Assembly (NCBI GenBank): GCA_008921705.1
Contig: VFFE01007125.1
Location: forward strand, 1,040,290 to 1,104,289
Direction: 5' to 3'
From: Burhinus oedicnemus
Taxonomy: Eukaryota; Chordata; Aves; Charadriiformes; Burhinidae
Length of the DNA stretch: 64,000 bases
Positions 47,471 to 62,000 of the stretch are shown piece after piece (positions within the stretch are counted from its first letter, which is position 1; each line of letters begins with the position of its first letter). Position numbers and translations under genes: made by a program. Below the pieces are notes generated by a model that was not told where the DNA came from, did not search any database, and saw only the letters and a list, made by a program, of their open reading frames with translations.

Positions 47471-50400
47471 GAAACCACAAAAACAACAGTACTACTTCAC
47501 AGCTTCTGAGCTAGGGTCACCTTGTATCAGCTTGATCCACCATAATTGATACAAGTCCTGCTGTTGATTTTCATGGATATTGAAGATATCATACTAGAGG
47601 AGAGAGGTTCCCCTGTGATGAGGGATGTATCTACTTTAAGACTCAATACAGCACTTTGTGGATGGCCTAGCAAACAGAACTAGACATCCACTTGCGGAAC
47701 AGTCTTCTCTGTAGACATGACTGAAATTTAACCAACACAGCAGAAAAGCGGAGGAGATAAAGAAGATTTGGATGTCACACTTCCAGCCTCCTGAATGCCG
47801 CTTAAGAGAGCCTCACATTCTAGTGCCATAATCCAGGCACCAGACTTGCATTTTCTAGTACACGTGCATAAAACCACACTCCAAAAAGAGGCTGGGATTG
47901 TACCTATGTCATTACAGCAATTGCAGGCAGAGAGCAGGGACTTAAAGTATAGGTGGCTTTTTTTTTGCAGCATTGTAAACTTCTGTCCCTTCTAATTAAA
48001 TGTGATAAAAGCAGTCGTTTGTGTGAGAAGATTTTTCAAAATCTAAGCCCTCAAATTCTCAGCTCCTAAACCAGTATCACAATGCCCCACATAGATTCCT
48101 AGTTCTTGTATTTACTAAAATAATGGTCTACCTTGGACTGTACTAATGCAGAGTAAGGGGAAAAAGAAATGAGAGAGCTATTGCCAACACCCAAAGACCA
48201 GCTAGATCTCAGGAATCAGCTAGATTACCAGTAGGCAAGCTGTCCTCTCCCTAAACACCTCTAGATTGGTACCTCACAGCCCTGTCCACATAAGGCTGAT
48301 ACCAGAACATAGAAGAAGATATTGCAGGAACCTAATGCTACCTACTCATACGTACAGAAATACTGATATAAAGAGAACCACATGGAGAGTAAAGGCCCAT
48401 CTGGCAAGAGTAAGAGGAGCAGAACTGAGCCCTTCACTAAGAATCCAGCCCAGATTAGATGTCCAAGTCTAAAAAAGTTGGCTAATAGTACTTGGCAGTC
48501 ACTAAAGCTATCAGAATTTAATTTGGCCTTGCAACTAATAACAGAATTCTGATAATATAGACATAAAATCAATAGTTCCCACCCCATCACCCTGCAGGAG
48601 ATTATATCACTTTACCCCTTGCTCCTGACAGTATCCATATGCCATAAATGAGTTTAGCTTCTCCCCCTAAAATCAGGTCCTTGACAATTGTGCTTTTGAG
48701 TCTAGCAGAGCTACCACTGGAATAATATTTCTGCCAACATGGGACAGGACACTGAGTTCTGGTTTCAGCCCTGTTTGCTTTGTGAGGCTCTGCTGGGTGA
48801 CTGGCCCCATTGTTCAATACTGAAGCGAATACTCTGAGTCACTTCTTGTAGAAAATCTGTTTTCTATAAAGAACTGACAACCTCATGAGTCATTTACCTT
48901 TGTTACCAGTTGGAACCAAAGGGATGATGGAGGACAGGGTACTTAAAGCAGAAGCTGGTGTCCTCTGGGAGATAATGAATTTGATCTTCAGCACAGCCCA
49001 AAGCAAATGGAGCTCCAGAAAGGACACACACAAGCCCTGTGCTAATGGACCAGATTTGTGCTAGGAGTTTCTCTGGCCCAGAAATAAAGAGGAGAGCTAT
49101 TATGACTCGCTAAGGGAAAACATGCCTCAGAGACAGCCCTGAAACACAAACCAGGCTATGGGTGTAACCCCCGTTTCCCGTGGGCATTAGCTTGTACTTC
49201 TCACCTTAAATTACTCCATGGAGGTCATACTCAGATGAACAGGCTTCTTACATGTCATGTGTCATGTCATGTTTCCAGCATAACGCTCTGAACTGACTCC
49301 TATCTCACTGTCTCCTGTAGCTAGTCTGGGACTTCATGTATAGTACACTTTCTCTTCCACTCCATGATTGTATGTGTCCAATTCCAATTTGATCTACTGG
49401 ATCCAGCGTCTGAAGTCCTGGAGTGGAGAAAGACCATGGCATTGCACAGTTGACTTTGACCTGCAGCCTGTCATCTGGCCTTCCTTGCATTTGCAGCCTG
49501 ACTTTGCAAAAACCCTAAATCCCCCTATGATGTGGCCTTCCATGGTGAACATGCGGCCAGCTCCCCAGATATGTTCCTACCACGTGCTGTCCTACAGAGC
49601 ATCTCACCTTAGGAGATGCGCTCATTGAAAAGATGCTTGTGCCACACCAGTGATGGGTGATTACACCTTTGTTCACATGTTGATCCAGCTACTTTGTACA
49701 AGATTTGAAGAAATGGTAAGTGAGAGCAGTCACTCTTCTTGCTTAATCTTCACCTGTCTGGTTGGATGTGAACAGATCCAGAGCCTGCACAGACCACTTT
49801 GCGTTGTTTGGACATTATCTTTCCTTCTTCATCCAAATCACAGAAATGCAGTCCAAGAGAAAGTCTGACCCATTGCTGGCAATAAAAGGGATCTAAAACC
49901 ATTCCTGCTGCAACATCCCTTTGATTTCTCAGCTCTGCGCTGAGCTCTGGGAGAAATGCTGTCTGGTTGCCTGAACATGGAAACGCCTGCATTCCCAGCC
50001 TGGGTCGGGATGGGCCTCCCTCTGTGGCTTCAGAAAACCCCTGTCTGAGAAAAGATAATAACTGGAGAAGAGCCCAAGCCACAGAACTGGGATCCGAACT
50101 CATCTGCTTAGATCTGTTCATCTGCTCCCTTCTGCAGGAGCAAAGCTGCTGCGAGGCACCTGCGGCATGAAACCGATTCCTCGGCAAAGAGAAACAGCCT
50201 TGCGATGATTAAAGCCAGTTGGGCTCAGCCACAGAGGAAATCAGCCTGTATCCATGGCCTTTTGGGGCTTGATTTCATAGGACATGAACTCTTAGCCTTG
50301 CTGAGTTCATTTTCCACCTGGTCTCCTAACGACATGAAGGGTATGTGCTCTGACCGTGGCTTCATGAAGGTAGGAACACCTCTCTGTCGCCTTGCTGCAT

Positions 50401-53350
50401 CCCCTCGCGGCTTTCATCCCACGTGCCAATGACAGCTAAACTTGAGATAAACTCCCACAAGTTTCTACAGGGCTTAGCGAAAATCAGCGTCCAAACAGAG
50501 GCAAGAGGCTTGACAACTTCTCCCGCCTAGAGAAAAGCCGTGGCGAGAGCTCCAACTTTATTAACGACCAGCGAGATCACATGGAGGAAGATTTATGGAA
50601 GCTCCAACTAAGATAAATTGGCCTTCTGTGTTGGAAGTATCCAATTCCAGCCCCAGAGGAGCCTCTGGTGCTCTATCAGGTTGGAGCTTACACGCAGCCT
50701 CCTGTAAGATTCAGTGAAAAAAATCAACCAGCCTTGACACACACCGGAGAGCACGCATCCTGGTTTCCACTGTGCAGAAAATGGCTTTGGTTTGTACATG
50801 TAGGGCAATTTTTGGTCAGCTGGTGTTTTTGAGCTGTGGGACTACTAGCGACACATTTTCAGGCATTTTCCTTGAAGCCTTGAAAGGTGAAAGATCTTTT
50901 TAGGTAAAAGAAGGGTTATTTTTAATAAAAGCAAAGAGAAGGCAAGGAGAGGGATAAAGTGGTTATGTACTCACCTAACTCCAGGGTCCAGGATTTGAAG
51001 AAACCTAAGATTAATCAATTTGGTCTTAGTGAATTTCTACCATTCACTGCCAGTTCTGCCTTGAAATGAAGGTCATTACAAGCACTGACAAGTGTGACCC
51101 TCTTCTCCCCAAATTAAGTTTAACTGGATTTCTATGGGGTATGCTTAGCGCTCTGCGAGAAGATCAGCTTCTGCAGAAAACATTAAAAACCAGCAAGGAG
51201 AAAGAAGTTCCTGTAAACTTTTCCATAAAAACCTCTCTCAGGATATGAGCCAGCTGCAAAATTGAGCACTGAAGAGATAACCTTTTGGAGATGTCCAGAG
51301 TGTCGTCCCCAGAAAGGAGATTGCACGTTCCTGATGGTGACAACCTTTTGCTATCAGATGGGATAACTCCTCGGTGCCTGAGTTGTAGAAATTGTAGAAG
51401 AAGGATTAATATGGGTTGGCATTCATCATTAAAAGGGGAAGTGCTTGGACGGTACGGCCATTTTCAGGCTGAGACAAACGCTGGATTGCGAGTTATATGA
51501 GCAACACAGAATTTATACACAACAACATATACCAGCGAGTGGATTGTGTGTGCCTCTGTGTAATTTACTGCCCTCTCATTGATGTGGTCAGATTGGAGTA
51601 TTATTTGTAGGCATATTACAAATCTTTGCTGGCTTTAAGGAAAGGAAACATTTACATTGGCCAGACATTTGGGGTAATAAATCAAAAACTCAGCAATCCA
51701 TTAAAACAATATAGATAGGAACCTGAAGGCAGATTTCTGGACAAATTTCAGAGCCCCTGTTAGAGAGAAATTAAGCAACAGAAGGGCAGGGAACTTGACA
51801 TACTGATGCTGTTATTTCAAATCCTTCTTTGAATGGACAAAAAGGATCTTCACTCACTGTGGGCGGGTGGGGAGGCTCTCCTGTTGCCTGCTGAGCTCCT
51901 GTCTCACAAAACAACAGGGATGAGACCCCCCAAATGGCAGAGAGTCTCTTTCACCCCCTTCCATGCTTTTCCCATTGCAGCAGGGCAAGGAGAGGTCAGG
52001 TGAACAGGGATTTCAGATCGTGTAGGATAGCCTTGTCATGAAACGGAGTGTCCACCTGGCCAGAAGGATTCAAGGAACATATGAGGGAGATTTTGACTAT
52101 CATCTACATGGCCCACAGCATACACCAGGTGTGTCATGACCACAGCAGAGAGATCTGTCCAAAAGTCTTGAGTAAGATGACCTTGAGATGGGGCAAATGG
52201 AAGCCCAGACTCCCACCGGGTGACTTGATAAAGTCTGGCGTGTGCTAAAATGCACAACCAGTCCAGGCCATTCAGAAGGGGACCTCTTCACTGCAGCTTT
52301 AGTGAGACAGGAGAAGATGGACCAGCAGCTTTCCATGGCAGTGCTGTGATCGGGAATTTTGGTCCAAAAAGCCCACGCTGCCTGCGCATGTGTCTGCGTA
52401 ATCGGAAACCATTCTGAGAGGGGACAGTGGTATAAGAGAGCTCATCCGTTTGATGTCTGACCTTATAAGTGATTTGCAATGAGCCTGGACCATTTTTACA
52501 CCCTCCAGGCCAGCGTTTTGAGGCCCCAGGAGCTGACAGTGGAAACTGCGTGACTGATTTGTTGGAGATTCTCATTGTCATTATTTTTAGATCATCTGTG
52601 TGTGGTGCAGTCTTTACCTCAGTTTAGTATGAGTCAGTTGGAATCAGCTACTCCATTATGTTATACAAAAGCTCTTATTTTCTCTCAAAACTCTGGCAAT
52701 GAACATACCAGAGCACTGTTAGCTTCCTTGGCTCTAAGTGATAACTGAACTACATAGTGCCAGAAGTAAAATTCATTAGGAAAAGGTGCTCAGGGGAAGA
52801 AAGGAGCTATAAAGGAGCTATAGGTACAACACACGGCACTGCAGCAGGCTGGAAATAGATGGAGCTTTTAAGCTGAACAGACTGACAGGAGCTACAGAGG
52901 TGCCAGAAACAGTGACGCTACTGTTAAAAGAAGCCAAAGGCCACGTGCAGTTGAAGCTTAATGGATAAAATTCAGTGTTTCCAATGCTCAGTTAAAATTA
53001 ATAAGAGGAGTACATAAGGTAAACTCTTAAATCAATTATAAAGTGGGTAACAGTACCTGAGGAATAACACTGATAATCTGTTAAGCTCTTGATCTCCTCA
53101 CAGAGGGTAATTATCAGAAGTGCAAAAGATCAAAGCAATTGAGGAAGAATTTGAGGTTGTTTTACCAAGAACAGAGAATTTCCCAACACACTGTAGAGTG
53201 CCACTTGATGATTGATGCTTTTTGAAGGGTTCCTATTACCAAAGGGCAGAGTCCAGAAGAGGAGTTTGATGACTTTGTTGCCCTTGGGAATCACAGCAAG
53301 AGTAGAAACATCAACAATGTTGATAAGATCACTGGTTCTTGTCAGGAGAA

Positions 53351-53471
<121 letters not shown>

Positions 53472-56400
53472 GAGAAAGCAAGCAAACTAGAACTTTGTGC
53501 TTATGAATAAGTCCCAAGGAAACTAAATAAATATGGATAAAGAAAAAAAAATCTATTGTTTAGAGGAAAGGAAATTTTGGGAGAAAATTCTTCCCTTTCT
53601 TATGCTTGATGTAGAACAAAACTCTGATCTGCATTTATCACTGTTCAATTCTGGAATGCTTCTGCTGAAGCACGACAGCTCTTGACATTTGCTCAACACA
53701 AAATGAGGGGGGGGGAAAGTGCTCTTAGAAAGTGATGGCAGGTTCACAGAGGACAGGCAGATGTACAGGGAAGTATCTCCATATATTTGAAGTCCTAGGA
53801 TCTACCACCGTTTCTCAGAGGCTAAAATGTGAAACAACATGAATAGTTGTGATGTCCAATCAGACAACTTTTGTGAAGATTTTGCCATGGTAAAAGTAGG
53901 AAAAAAACAGGGTCCTCAGTGGACAAACTGGACAGAAACTCTTCTAGCTGATGAAACAAAATAGGAATGATTCATTTTGACGCAGGAAAAAGGTAAAAGC
54001 CAATAAAGCCTTTTGCAATGGTAGTCTCTTTAGATGGGAATGGGTTCAGGGCAGCGCTGGATGCTCTGGTGTCAGATGCTGTTGAATTTGTGGGGAGATG
54101 GAAATGAGATCAGGCTGACTTGACTTCAAAGACTGTTGAAATATCATGTAAGGCATTGTGATCCCCAAAAACCTGACTATGAAGACCTTATGTATATACG
54201 AGTGGCACAAATGTCAATAAATTTATGTTTAGCCAATACCAAGAGATATTCTAATAACCTGTTAAATGAATGCAAAGGAATATGGAAATGCTTTGTAGTA
54301 TAAAAATAATAATTTGTAATAATATTGCTTTGTCGTTCTCCTGGACACAAGTCCTTTAACTCTTCTGATTGCTCGCTTCTGTTGGGAAAAGGAGGCTGGA
54401 TTATGAGAGGGAAAACAACAAAAAGAAAGAGATTGCCAGCAAGGCCTTTATGACTATTTCTTTGATTTTGCTCTTAATGAATATTAATTCCTGCTCTTCA
54501 TTTCTTCTTACCTAAGTCCAAGTCTATAATGCTTTTACTACCCAGAGTCAAATCTGAGAAAGTAAACATCTCCCAGTCGCATGCAGGCATAGAATTGCTT
54601 CTTTTGGCTAGATGCAATTCATTCAAAAGAAAACCAACGTTTTTGAGTCCTAGGACCTGGTACAAAAAGTGCTCACCATCACCCGACCGGAGTGCTCAAG
54701 GTGCCACAAGAGTGGCTCAAGAGGAGATACGGATTTACGTGGCAGCCCATCACACCTCAGCAATTACTTGAACACTGAACTTTGCTAGTTACTTTGGTTA
54801 ACGGTATTGTCATAAGGAGCTGCAGTTCTAAATCACATTAATTTGAATTGTCAGTTATTGTTATGTCAAGCTGGAAAAGGCAGGCGCAGGGAATTGTTCC
54901 TTTAACAGACTCTGGCACAATCCAGCTGGAATGGCCTATTGCATTAGGCACAGCTCATGCTGTGCAATGTGGAAGAGGTAAAACTCAGCGCAGTCAAGGT
55001 GACCTCTGCCAGACATTTTGGCTTTGTTTTTTAAATAATTCAGATAAATGCGTGTCTGAGAACAGAATTTCTACCTGCAAAAGCAGTGTGCTGCATAGAA
55101 TAAAAGACGAACTATTAGACTTAGTAGCAATGAACACAGTTAACTCTTGCAAGACCGCACGTAAGACGGAAAATGATCTCAGTGTGTAAGCCTGCTTCGG
55201 ATTTGGAAATATCTCTGTCAAGTCTTGGAATCTTTCTATTGGTTGGAAGGAAGCCTAGCTTAGACTGAACACTTATTTAGACCCTCCACATGGATGTTGA
55301 AAGATTTTCAGGCACTTAAAGAGTCAGGCAGTTCTCAGCAGAGGGGGAAAATGGAAAGAGTTCTGTGAGGACCTATATTAAGGAGGGAGGGGTCTTACCA
55401 CACCCTGAAAAAGAGTCAAGACCTGCCGTACAAAACCAGACACCAGCCCTTTAATGGTTTTCAGAGGGGTACAGTCATTCAAATAAACCCTACTGAGCTC
55501 AGTGCTAGGCCAGGACCTTGGAGTTCTGGATCCAGCTGTTTTGCAAAGCAAAGTGTTTGCAGTGTGTCAAAGCGCCATGAACTGGCTTCTCCGTTTGCCA
55601 GAAATCGGGGACCGATTTAGTCTCTTTAACTATTCACACAGCACTTCCTTTATCACTCCTCTGCTCTGCTAAAAGTGGTCCGTATTTGTCTCCCAGAAAA
55701 GTTGCCAAAAACATGAACTATTCATTTCTAAGAAGAATAAAGCCCCCCTGGACAGCTGTTAACAACCAGCTCTCAGAGTGTTTGATGCCTTTTTTTGTCC
55801 TCTTTCTTTAAGCCTTTGGGTTTGACCAACCCTGCAGCCCAGTCTTGAAGCTGTCTCTCTTTCCCATAACTCTTAAACAATATCTTGGGCTAGATTCTCA
55901 ACTGAACTAAATTAGTTTAGCCCCACCGACCTCACAAGGCCTAAGCTGACAGATACCAGCTGAACACCTCTGTCTCATCCAAAAGGTTCTGCTGATTTAC
56001 ACCCGCAAAGCTCTGAATCAGCACCTCTCAAATGCCCGCCTTGCTTTTGTGATAGATCTTTGGCTACTATTAAAGTTCAGCATCCTCTGTGAGCATCTCC
56101 GAGTAAACCTGGCCAGCAGTACTGGGACAGACAGAAAATCGAGGCTAATCTTGAAAACAAGTACCTTTAATGGAATTAAATTGGGAGCGTTTTCTGTAGA
56201 GGAGTCCAAAATTCCTCCTTCTTTTCAAAACTGTTTTCCAGGTTCTTTTTTTTCCCCCCTGCAGATTTTCTCAGTTACTACTGGCAACATTCCTTAGAAA
56301 ACCCCTGTGTATGCAAGCAATTAACTCAGCTACCCCTTCGCCCTCCCCTTCTTAACCGGGGTACAGGTACAAAGTCCATTGACTTTAGCAGGATTCTGTC

Positions 56401-56883
56401 TTGGAAACCCTTGAAATACCAGCTTTTTGGTTAATCCTGCCCAGCATCCATTCTCCCTCTTATATAGCAAACTTGCATTGACTTAGGCATCTTGAAGACG
56501 GAAGCAAGCAAGGAACGGAAGGCTGAAGGGAGGAAAGAAGGGCAAAACACCAACAGTTTCGCATCCCGTTGGGCTTTGGTTTTACTGTTCCTATATTTGA
56601 AGTGAGAAATTTTTTCTGAAGATAATAACATCTGTTTCTGTGGCATCTCTCTCTCATCTGGGGCTGTTCTTCATTTCCACTCCAGCTTCACAAGAATGCC
56701 TCCATCGGAATGCCTTTTTCTTTCTCCGGTTTGCTAATGATGGTGCTAAATAAACAAAGGAATACATCAATCACTGTGATCAGCTACTTGGGCCAGTTAT
56801 TCCAGTATCCTGCTTCAGCCATTGTTATATCAAGCACTTCATAACAAATATCCAGTTTGGTTGAAAATCAGAATGTCTATCAG

Positions 56884-56913
<30 letters not shown>
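56884..56913. repeat. A30 homopolymer
   Basis: Thirty A in a row. No AATAAA signal lies just upstream and no retrosequence was recognised 5' of it, so it is not clearly a retrotransposed tail. The length may be inexact because homopolymers assemble poorly. Confidence 0.9.
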
Positions 56914-56917
<4 letters not shown>

Positions 56918-58445
56918 CATTATGTTTCACCCAAAAGAGCTGTGGATGTCACACGTAAGAGACAAAATCCATCTTGATGTAAGATGCAGTTTGATAAATT
57001 CCTGAGGAAGTTTAAATTACAGGCTACACTATAATCTCTGAACTCAGTGAGCCAGGAGGCTCTTTCTAATCACGAGTTTGAAGCAGGTGAAAGCCTCCAC
57101 AGCTCTTGGTGACAGTCAGTTTGATTTCACCACAGAAAGAAGGATTTCTGGCCTTATGCCAACCAAGCTCTGCAGCAGTACTCAAGTTTCTGAGGATTAA
57201 AATCTTCCTTTGTTTGCATTGGAAATCCTCTTAGAGAAGCAGAATGGCAGGGATGAGAAAGTAAAAGTATCCTGCGCATTCCTCTGCAGGGCCGTATCCT
57301 CACATCCTGGGTTTGAGACCGGAACTCAGGAGAGCAAGGTTTAAGGCTTGACTCTGCCAAAGATGTGACCTAAGTCTGGAAGTTAACAAGAGTTAGTCCC
57401 AGGACAAACCTTTCAGGTCCCAAGCTAGGAAGTGATATTTCCTCTGCACAATGCAGCTTTCATCCCTATCAATAAATGATTTGTGGGAAATGCATCAGGA
57501 CCAGGGTACTTTGAGGGGTAGTTTGGTTTCTCTTATGAGGTCTACTGCTAGGACGTTGCCCCAGCTGAGGTTGTGCCTGGGCCTCCTTGCACAGCTGATT
57601 GTGCATCACACTGTGCTGGTATGTCAAGACCAGCGAGAGATCACAGGGCAGAAGAAAGGCTGTGGTGCAGCCCTGTGAGACAGGAGTCGTTGTATGAGTC
57701 CTGGCACAAGATTTCCTGAAGTCTAATACAGACCAGACAAGTTTCTTCTCACTGAACTCCAATCTTTGGCACTGTAGATACCTACAGCTATTCTGGGGCA
57801 GAAGTAGTCCCTGTAAGGAATGATTCATCCAATCAAGAAGTGTCAAGTGATATTTCTAGGCATTGGGGGCGAGCTTACCTGGCCTCAGTCTTCTGGTCCT
57901 GAAGGATTTCATCTCTTCCTGTCCTGTCTTCCACCTGCTAACTCAGTGTAGGTGTCTTGGATCCCACTGCGATCTCAGACAGCAGAAGATTCCTACACAT
58001 TATCAATTCAATCCCTCTCTAGATGTCTGCATGAGACGAACTTCTCTCTAGAAGGCTCCATTTTTCTCCATTGACAACAAAAGTAAGGCAAGTGCAACTT
58101 GTTCACGTGGAGACATCTACTTCATAGACATCTAACGTCACTTGTGAAGGATCTTACCACTATCTTCATTGCAGTTTCCAAGGCTAGGATCTTTTGAGCA
58201 TTCAACCTGAGCCAGGTTCATTCAGTTGCTGAAAAAAAATGGCTTTACTTTCCCCATGGGGACTTATTCCTAGCCTTGGGTCCCAACCCTCTGCCTGTGT
58301 TGTTATGCAGTGATTCAGATGGAAAACTGATCTGATTGAAAGTGATTAGCAATTTGTGTGGTCTCATAAGGGGTGGTTTGGAAGTGCGTGGCTGGGGGTA
58401 GAAAGGAGAGCAAGACTGGTTTTTGCAGCAACTGCATGAGCAATT

Positions 58446-59021
58446 AGAATCATAGAATCATTTAGGTTGGAAAAGACCTTTAAGATCATCCAGTCCAACC
58501 ATTGATCCTACTCTACCAGCTCTGACACTAAACCGTGTTTCTAAGCACCACATCTACACGACTTTTAAACACATCTAGGGATGGTGACTCAACCACCTCC
58601 CTGGGCAGCCCATTCCAGTCTTTGATAACTCTTTCGGTGAAAAAATTTTTCCTAATGTCCAGCCTAAACCTCCCCTGGTGCAACTTGAACCCGTTTCCTC
58701 TTGTCCTATCACTTGTTACTTGAGAGAAGAGAGCAGTGCCTATCTCACTACAACCTCCTTTCAGGTAGTTGTAGAGAACAATAACGTCTCCCCTCAACCT
58801 CCTCTTCTCCAGGCTAAACAATCCTAATTCCCTCAGCCGCTCCTCAGAAGACATGTTCTCCAGACCCTTCACCAGCTTTGTTGCCCTTCTCTGGACACGC
58901 TCCAGCACCTCGATGTCCCTCCTAGACTGTGGCGCCCAAAACTGAACACAGTACTCGAGCCGTGGCCTCACCAGCGCTGAGTACAGGGACACAATCATTT
59001 CCTTACTCCTGCTGGCCACAC
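58446..59021 (-). mobile_element. CR1 LINE fragment with intact ORF2 C-terminus
   Basis: About 576 bases of CR1 in minus orientation, same subfamily as the copies at 10437 and 19422. The 3' terminus at 58446 reads as the complement of ATGATTCTATGATTCT. The 3' UTR is about 80 bases, and ORF2 runs from a truncation at about 59021 to its stop at 58528 with no frameshift or nonsense codon. It served here as the in-window reference that revealed a one-base loss in the longer copy at 10437. Confidence 0.96.
58528..59019 (-). pseudogene. CR1 ORF2 C-terminal remnant, open frame
   Basis: 163 codons of the CR1 polymerase C-terminus: [53 protein letters not shown], then [18 protein letters not shown] and [16 protein letters not shown] to the natural stop. 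The catalytic reverse-transcriptase motifs lie upstream of the truncation and are absent, so this is a fragment without enzyme activity. The first Met is internal to the family protein, not a real start. Confidence 0.93.
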
Positions 59022-62000
59022 ATTACTGCAATAAAAAATAAAACTGCAAATAAAAATTTATTTCATAGCAAATAAGAAAGCAGAGTCTGAGCCTGTACTG
59101 TTGGTTAAGATCAGTCTCTGAGCCCCATTCAATAGGATAGTTTTCCGAGTTTGTGCTTGAGCAAGGAACCCCAGGATGTTCCCTTCCCTGTAGTTCACAG
59201 AGTGACCTGTCTCCCATCAGGTGGTAAAATGCCATTCCCCCTCTTCATGCTGCTGAGCAGAGCAGGCCCCTTGGCTGGTGGCTCAACTCAGACAGTTGCC
59301 AAGTCAGAGATAAGATACAGGCAGGAGGGAAGGAAAGGGGGCGGAAGCTGTGAGAGGGATAGTTTGAAGAGATAAGAAAACAGTATGTGAAGGCACTTCC
59401 CACACAGACCTTCTCTAGCACATCTACAGTACCAGAACTCCGTGTCTTGGAGCAAGGGGCATCTCCCAAGCAGAAAAGCATACACGGAGTCCTGTGCTGG
59501 GGAGAGGAGAGGTGACACCGTAGCTGGATCTGACACCTGGGGCAGCGTGCATCTTTCTTCAAGGCTCATACACGGGTTGCATGAAGTATCTTTCTCTCTT
59601 CAGTTTACAAAGCGCTGTCAGTTGGGGTAGGCTGCTGACTACCCAGAGAGATTAAAGTCAATAGAACCACTAGATCAGCTCATCCAAACTCTTCTACATC
59701 ACAGGCCACAGACGACAACACTATGGAAGAGCTGCAACGGTGAGATCCAGGGACAGTGTCAGACGAACTCGGAGCACATCTATGGCACCCTTAGACCTGC
59801 CATACCTCAACAGGGCTAGACTGCAAACCTGTGAAAAATATTCAGCAATGGAGCCCCCTGTCACATGAAATCAAAGGGAATCAAAGGCCATGTCCGGGTG
59901 CTAATCACGTGCTAATCACCTCTGTCCTAAGGCATGGAGCAGAGGGACTGGTTCCTTCTGAAAGAAGACTGTCATTTGTTTCTGTACTAAATCAAGCCTG
60001 TTCAAAGACTGGTAAGAAGAGCAAGGGCTCCTTCACATAGGACAAAAGTTTGAAGGGAAACAATGGGAGAATTAAGGCTATTTTGAAACACTCAGCTCTG
60101 TGGGAAAGGCTCCATTTGGGAGGCAGCGATGCTGCTGGGGTACCCCAGCGATGCTGCTGGAGACTGGCATGGCAGAAGAGGAGCCACTCCACTGTGCAAG
60201 ATGTCTGCAACAAGATGGAACAACCCAGATAAACTGTGAACGCGGGGTTTATGTAAGCATCCATACCATGAAGAAAAATGAAAAAACCCCAAATGTTTAT
60301 TGGAACATGTCCCCAGTTTTAAAACTGGTACCAGCTTGAAGAGGCATGAAACTGCTAGTTGTTCTCTGACCACATACAATGGATCACCAAGGTCCACATG
60401 ATGGAGGATTTATAATTTCTAGTCAAGCCACTTTAATGTAAATCAGCTCCATAAACTGAAAAAAATAATATCTTTTCTCTGACAGTGGCCAGAAACAGAT
60501 GCCTACAGGAAACCATGGAAATAACACCAGCGCAAGATGAAAGTCTGCAGCTCAGGAGCTTCCTAAGCTGGATGTGGTGTCTTTCTCTTTAACAGCCCTG
60601 CATGATTTTTGCCTTTCCTAGGTTTGTCAACCTCTTGAAACCCTTTAAACATTTAACATCCACACTGTCTTCGAGAACTTTCATAGCTTAGCTGTGCTTC
60701 ATAAGAAAAATTATCTCCTTTGGCTTCGTCTGAACCTGCTACCCAGCACTTTGATCGCAGAAGTGCTGGTACTGCAAAAGACAACGAGGAATAGTGGCCT
60801 AGTCACCTTCCTCTTGCCATTCAGGATTTTATTAGCCTGCTGGAGCGGGTTCAAGCACAGTGCATTCCACACCTTGCCCAACTTTCCATCACCCAGCTGG
60901 CTCGCAGGCAGGTTTTATGAGTATATTTCATGGTATCCTAATAAACCAGTCACACTCAGGTGCAAGGAAATCCCTAGTTCTTTGGAGGGTGCTTTCTAGC
61001 TGGGACTGAGACTGCATTTGCAGGAATCCAATATGGAAAGTCAGGAGACCAGGGCTTGAGAACAGTTTTGGGTCTTGACTGTGAGAACAGAAATAGCCAC
61101 AATTGGAAAAGGCAGGACAACTCATTTATGTCTAGATCTTCATCTCTTTGAGCTCACCATAAAACTCCCACTGACCTGAGTGCTGAACAAAGTAGTCTGA
61201 AGTTCAAAAGTGTGCATGGATTTGATTTAGAGCAGGAATTCTGTCCTCATAAAAAATTATGGCAAGTTCTTGCCTCCCTTTTCCCTGTTATCCTCACCAC
61301 ATCAGTGGCTGGACTGCAGGGTCCCACTCCAGTGGGTGGAGGTTATTTCTCAGATGTCAGATACACGAAAACTTCTCATCTTGTGCTATGAAATCAATGA
61401 TGCGATAAATTAATTTAGACTCTTTCTGTGGCTGGAGGAAAGGAAACCAGATGAAAGAAGAAAACAGAACTCTGTGTTGTTGTTTTGTTTTGTGGTTGTT
61501 GAGGTTTTTGTGCTTGTTTTGTACTGCTCTTCAAGATTTTGATGCAAATGTTGAAATGTGTAGATAGTTCATACAAAACACATGTTTAGATAAAGAACAT
61601 ACTGAAGTTTTCTTGCCCTATCCTTAATCTCTCTTCCCACAATGGAAATACACAGTAAGAGTCTAAGGATATCAGTTAGTAGCACGCCAACATGCGTGCA
61701 CAGAGGCATGATAAAACCCTCACCCCTTTTTAACACCCCTTTCAATGCCTGAAGGCCAAATCCCAGATTTCCAAGCATGCAGAAATCTCATGGAGGCCCT
61801 TTCTTGTAGGAACAAAATTGGAGGAAGAACTTTGGCTTCAAACCTGTGTCCTGAAACAGGAGCTGCCAATGCTTTAGTACTTTCTACACATCCTGAACAG
61901 AGTTCATGTCATCCAAGATAAGGATAGATCTAGATACCAGTTCTGGGACAGTATTCTCTGTTTTGCTGCCTTCTGGGTGCTATAGTTTCAACAGAAATTC

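Noticed and set aside
47062..47549. Gly/Lys/Val- and Pro/Ser-rich frames up to 144 codons
   Set aside because: Minisatellite translation; units that are multiples of five lack stops in several frames on both strands.
56884..56913. A30 as the tail of a processed pseudogene
   Set aside because: No upstream polyadenylation signal, open frame or target duplication was seen, and CR1 machinery rarely makes A-tailed pseudogenes in birds.
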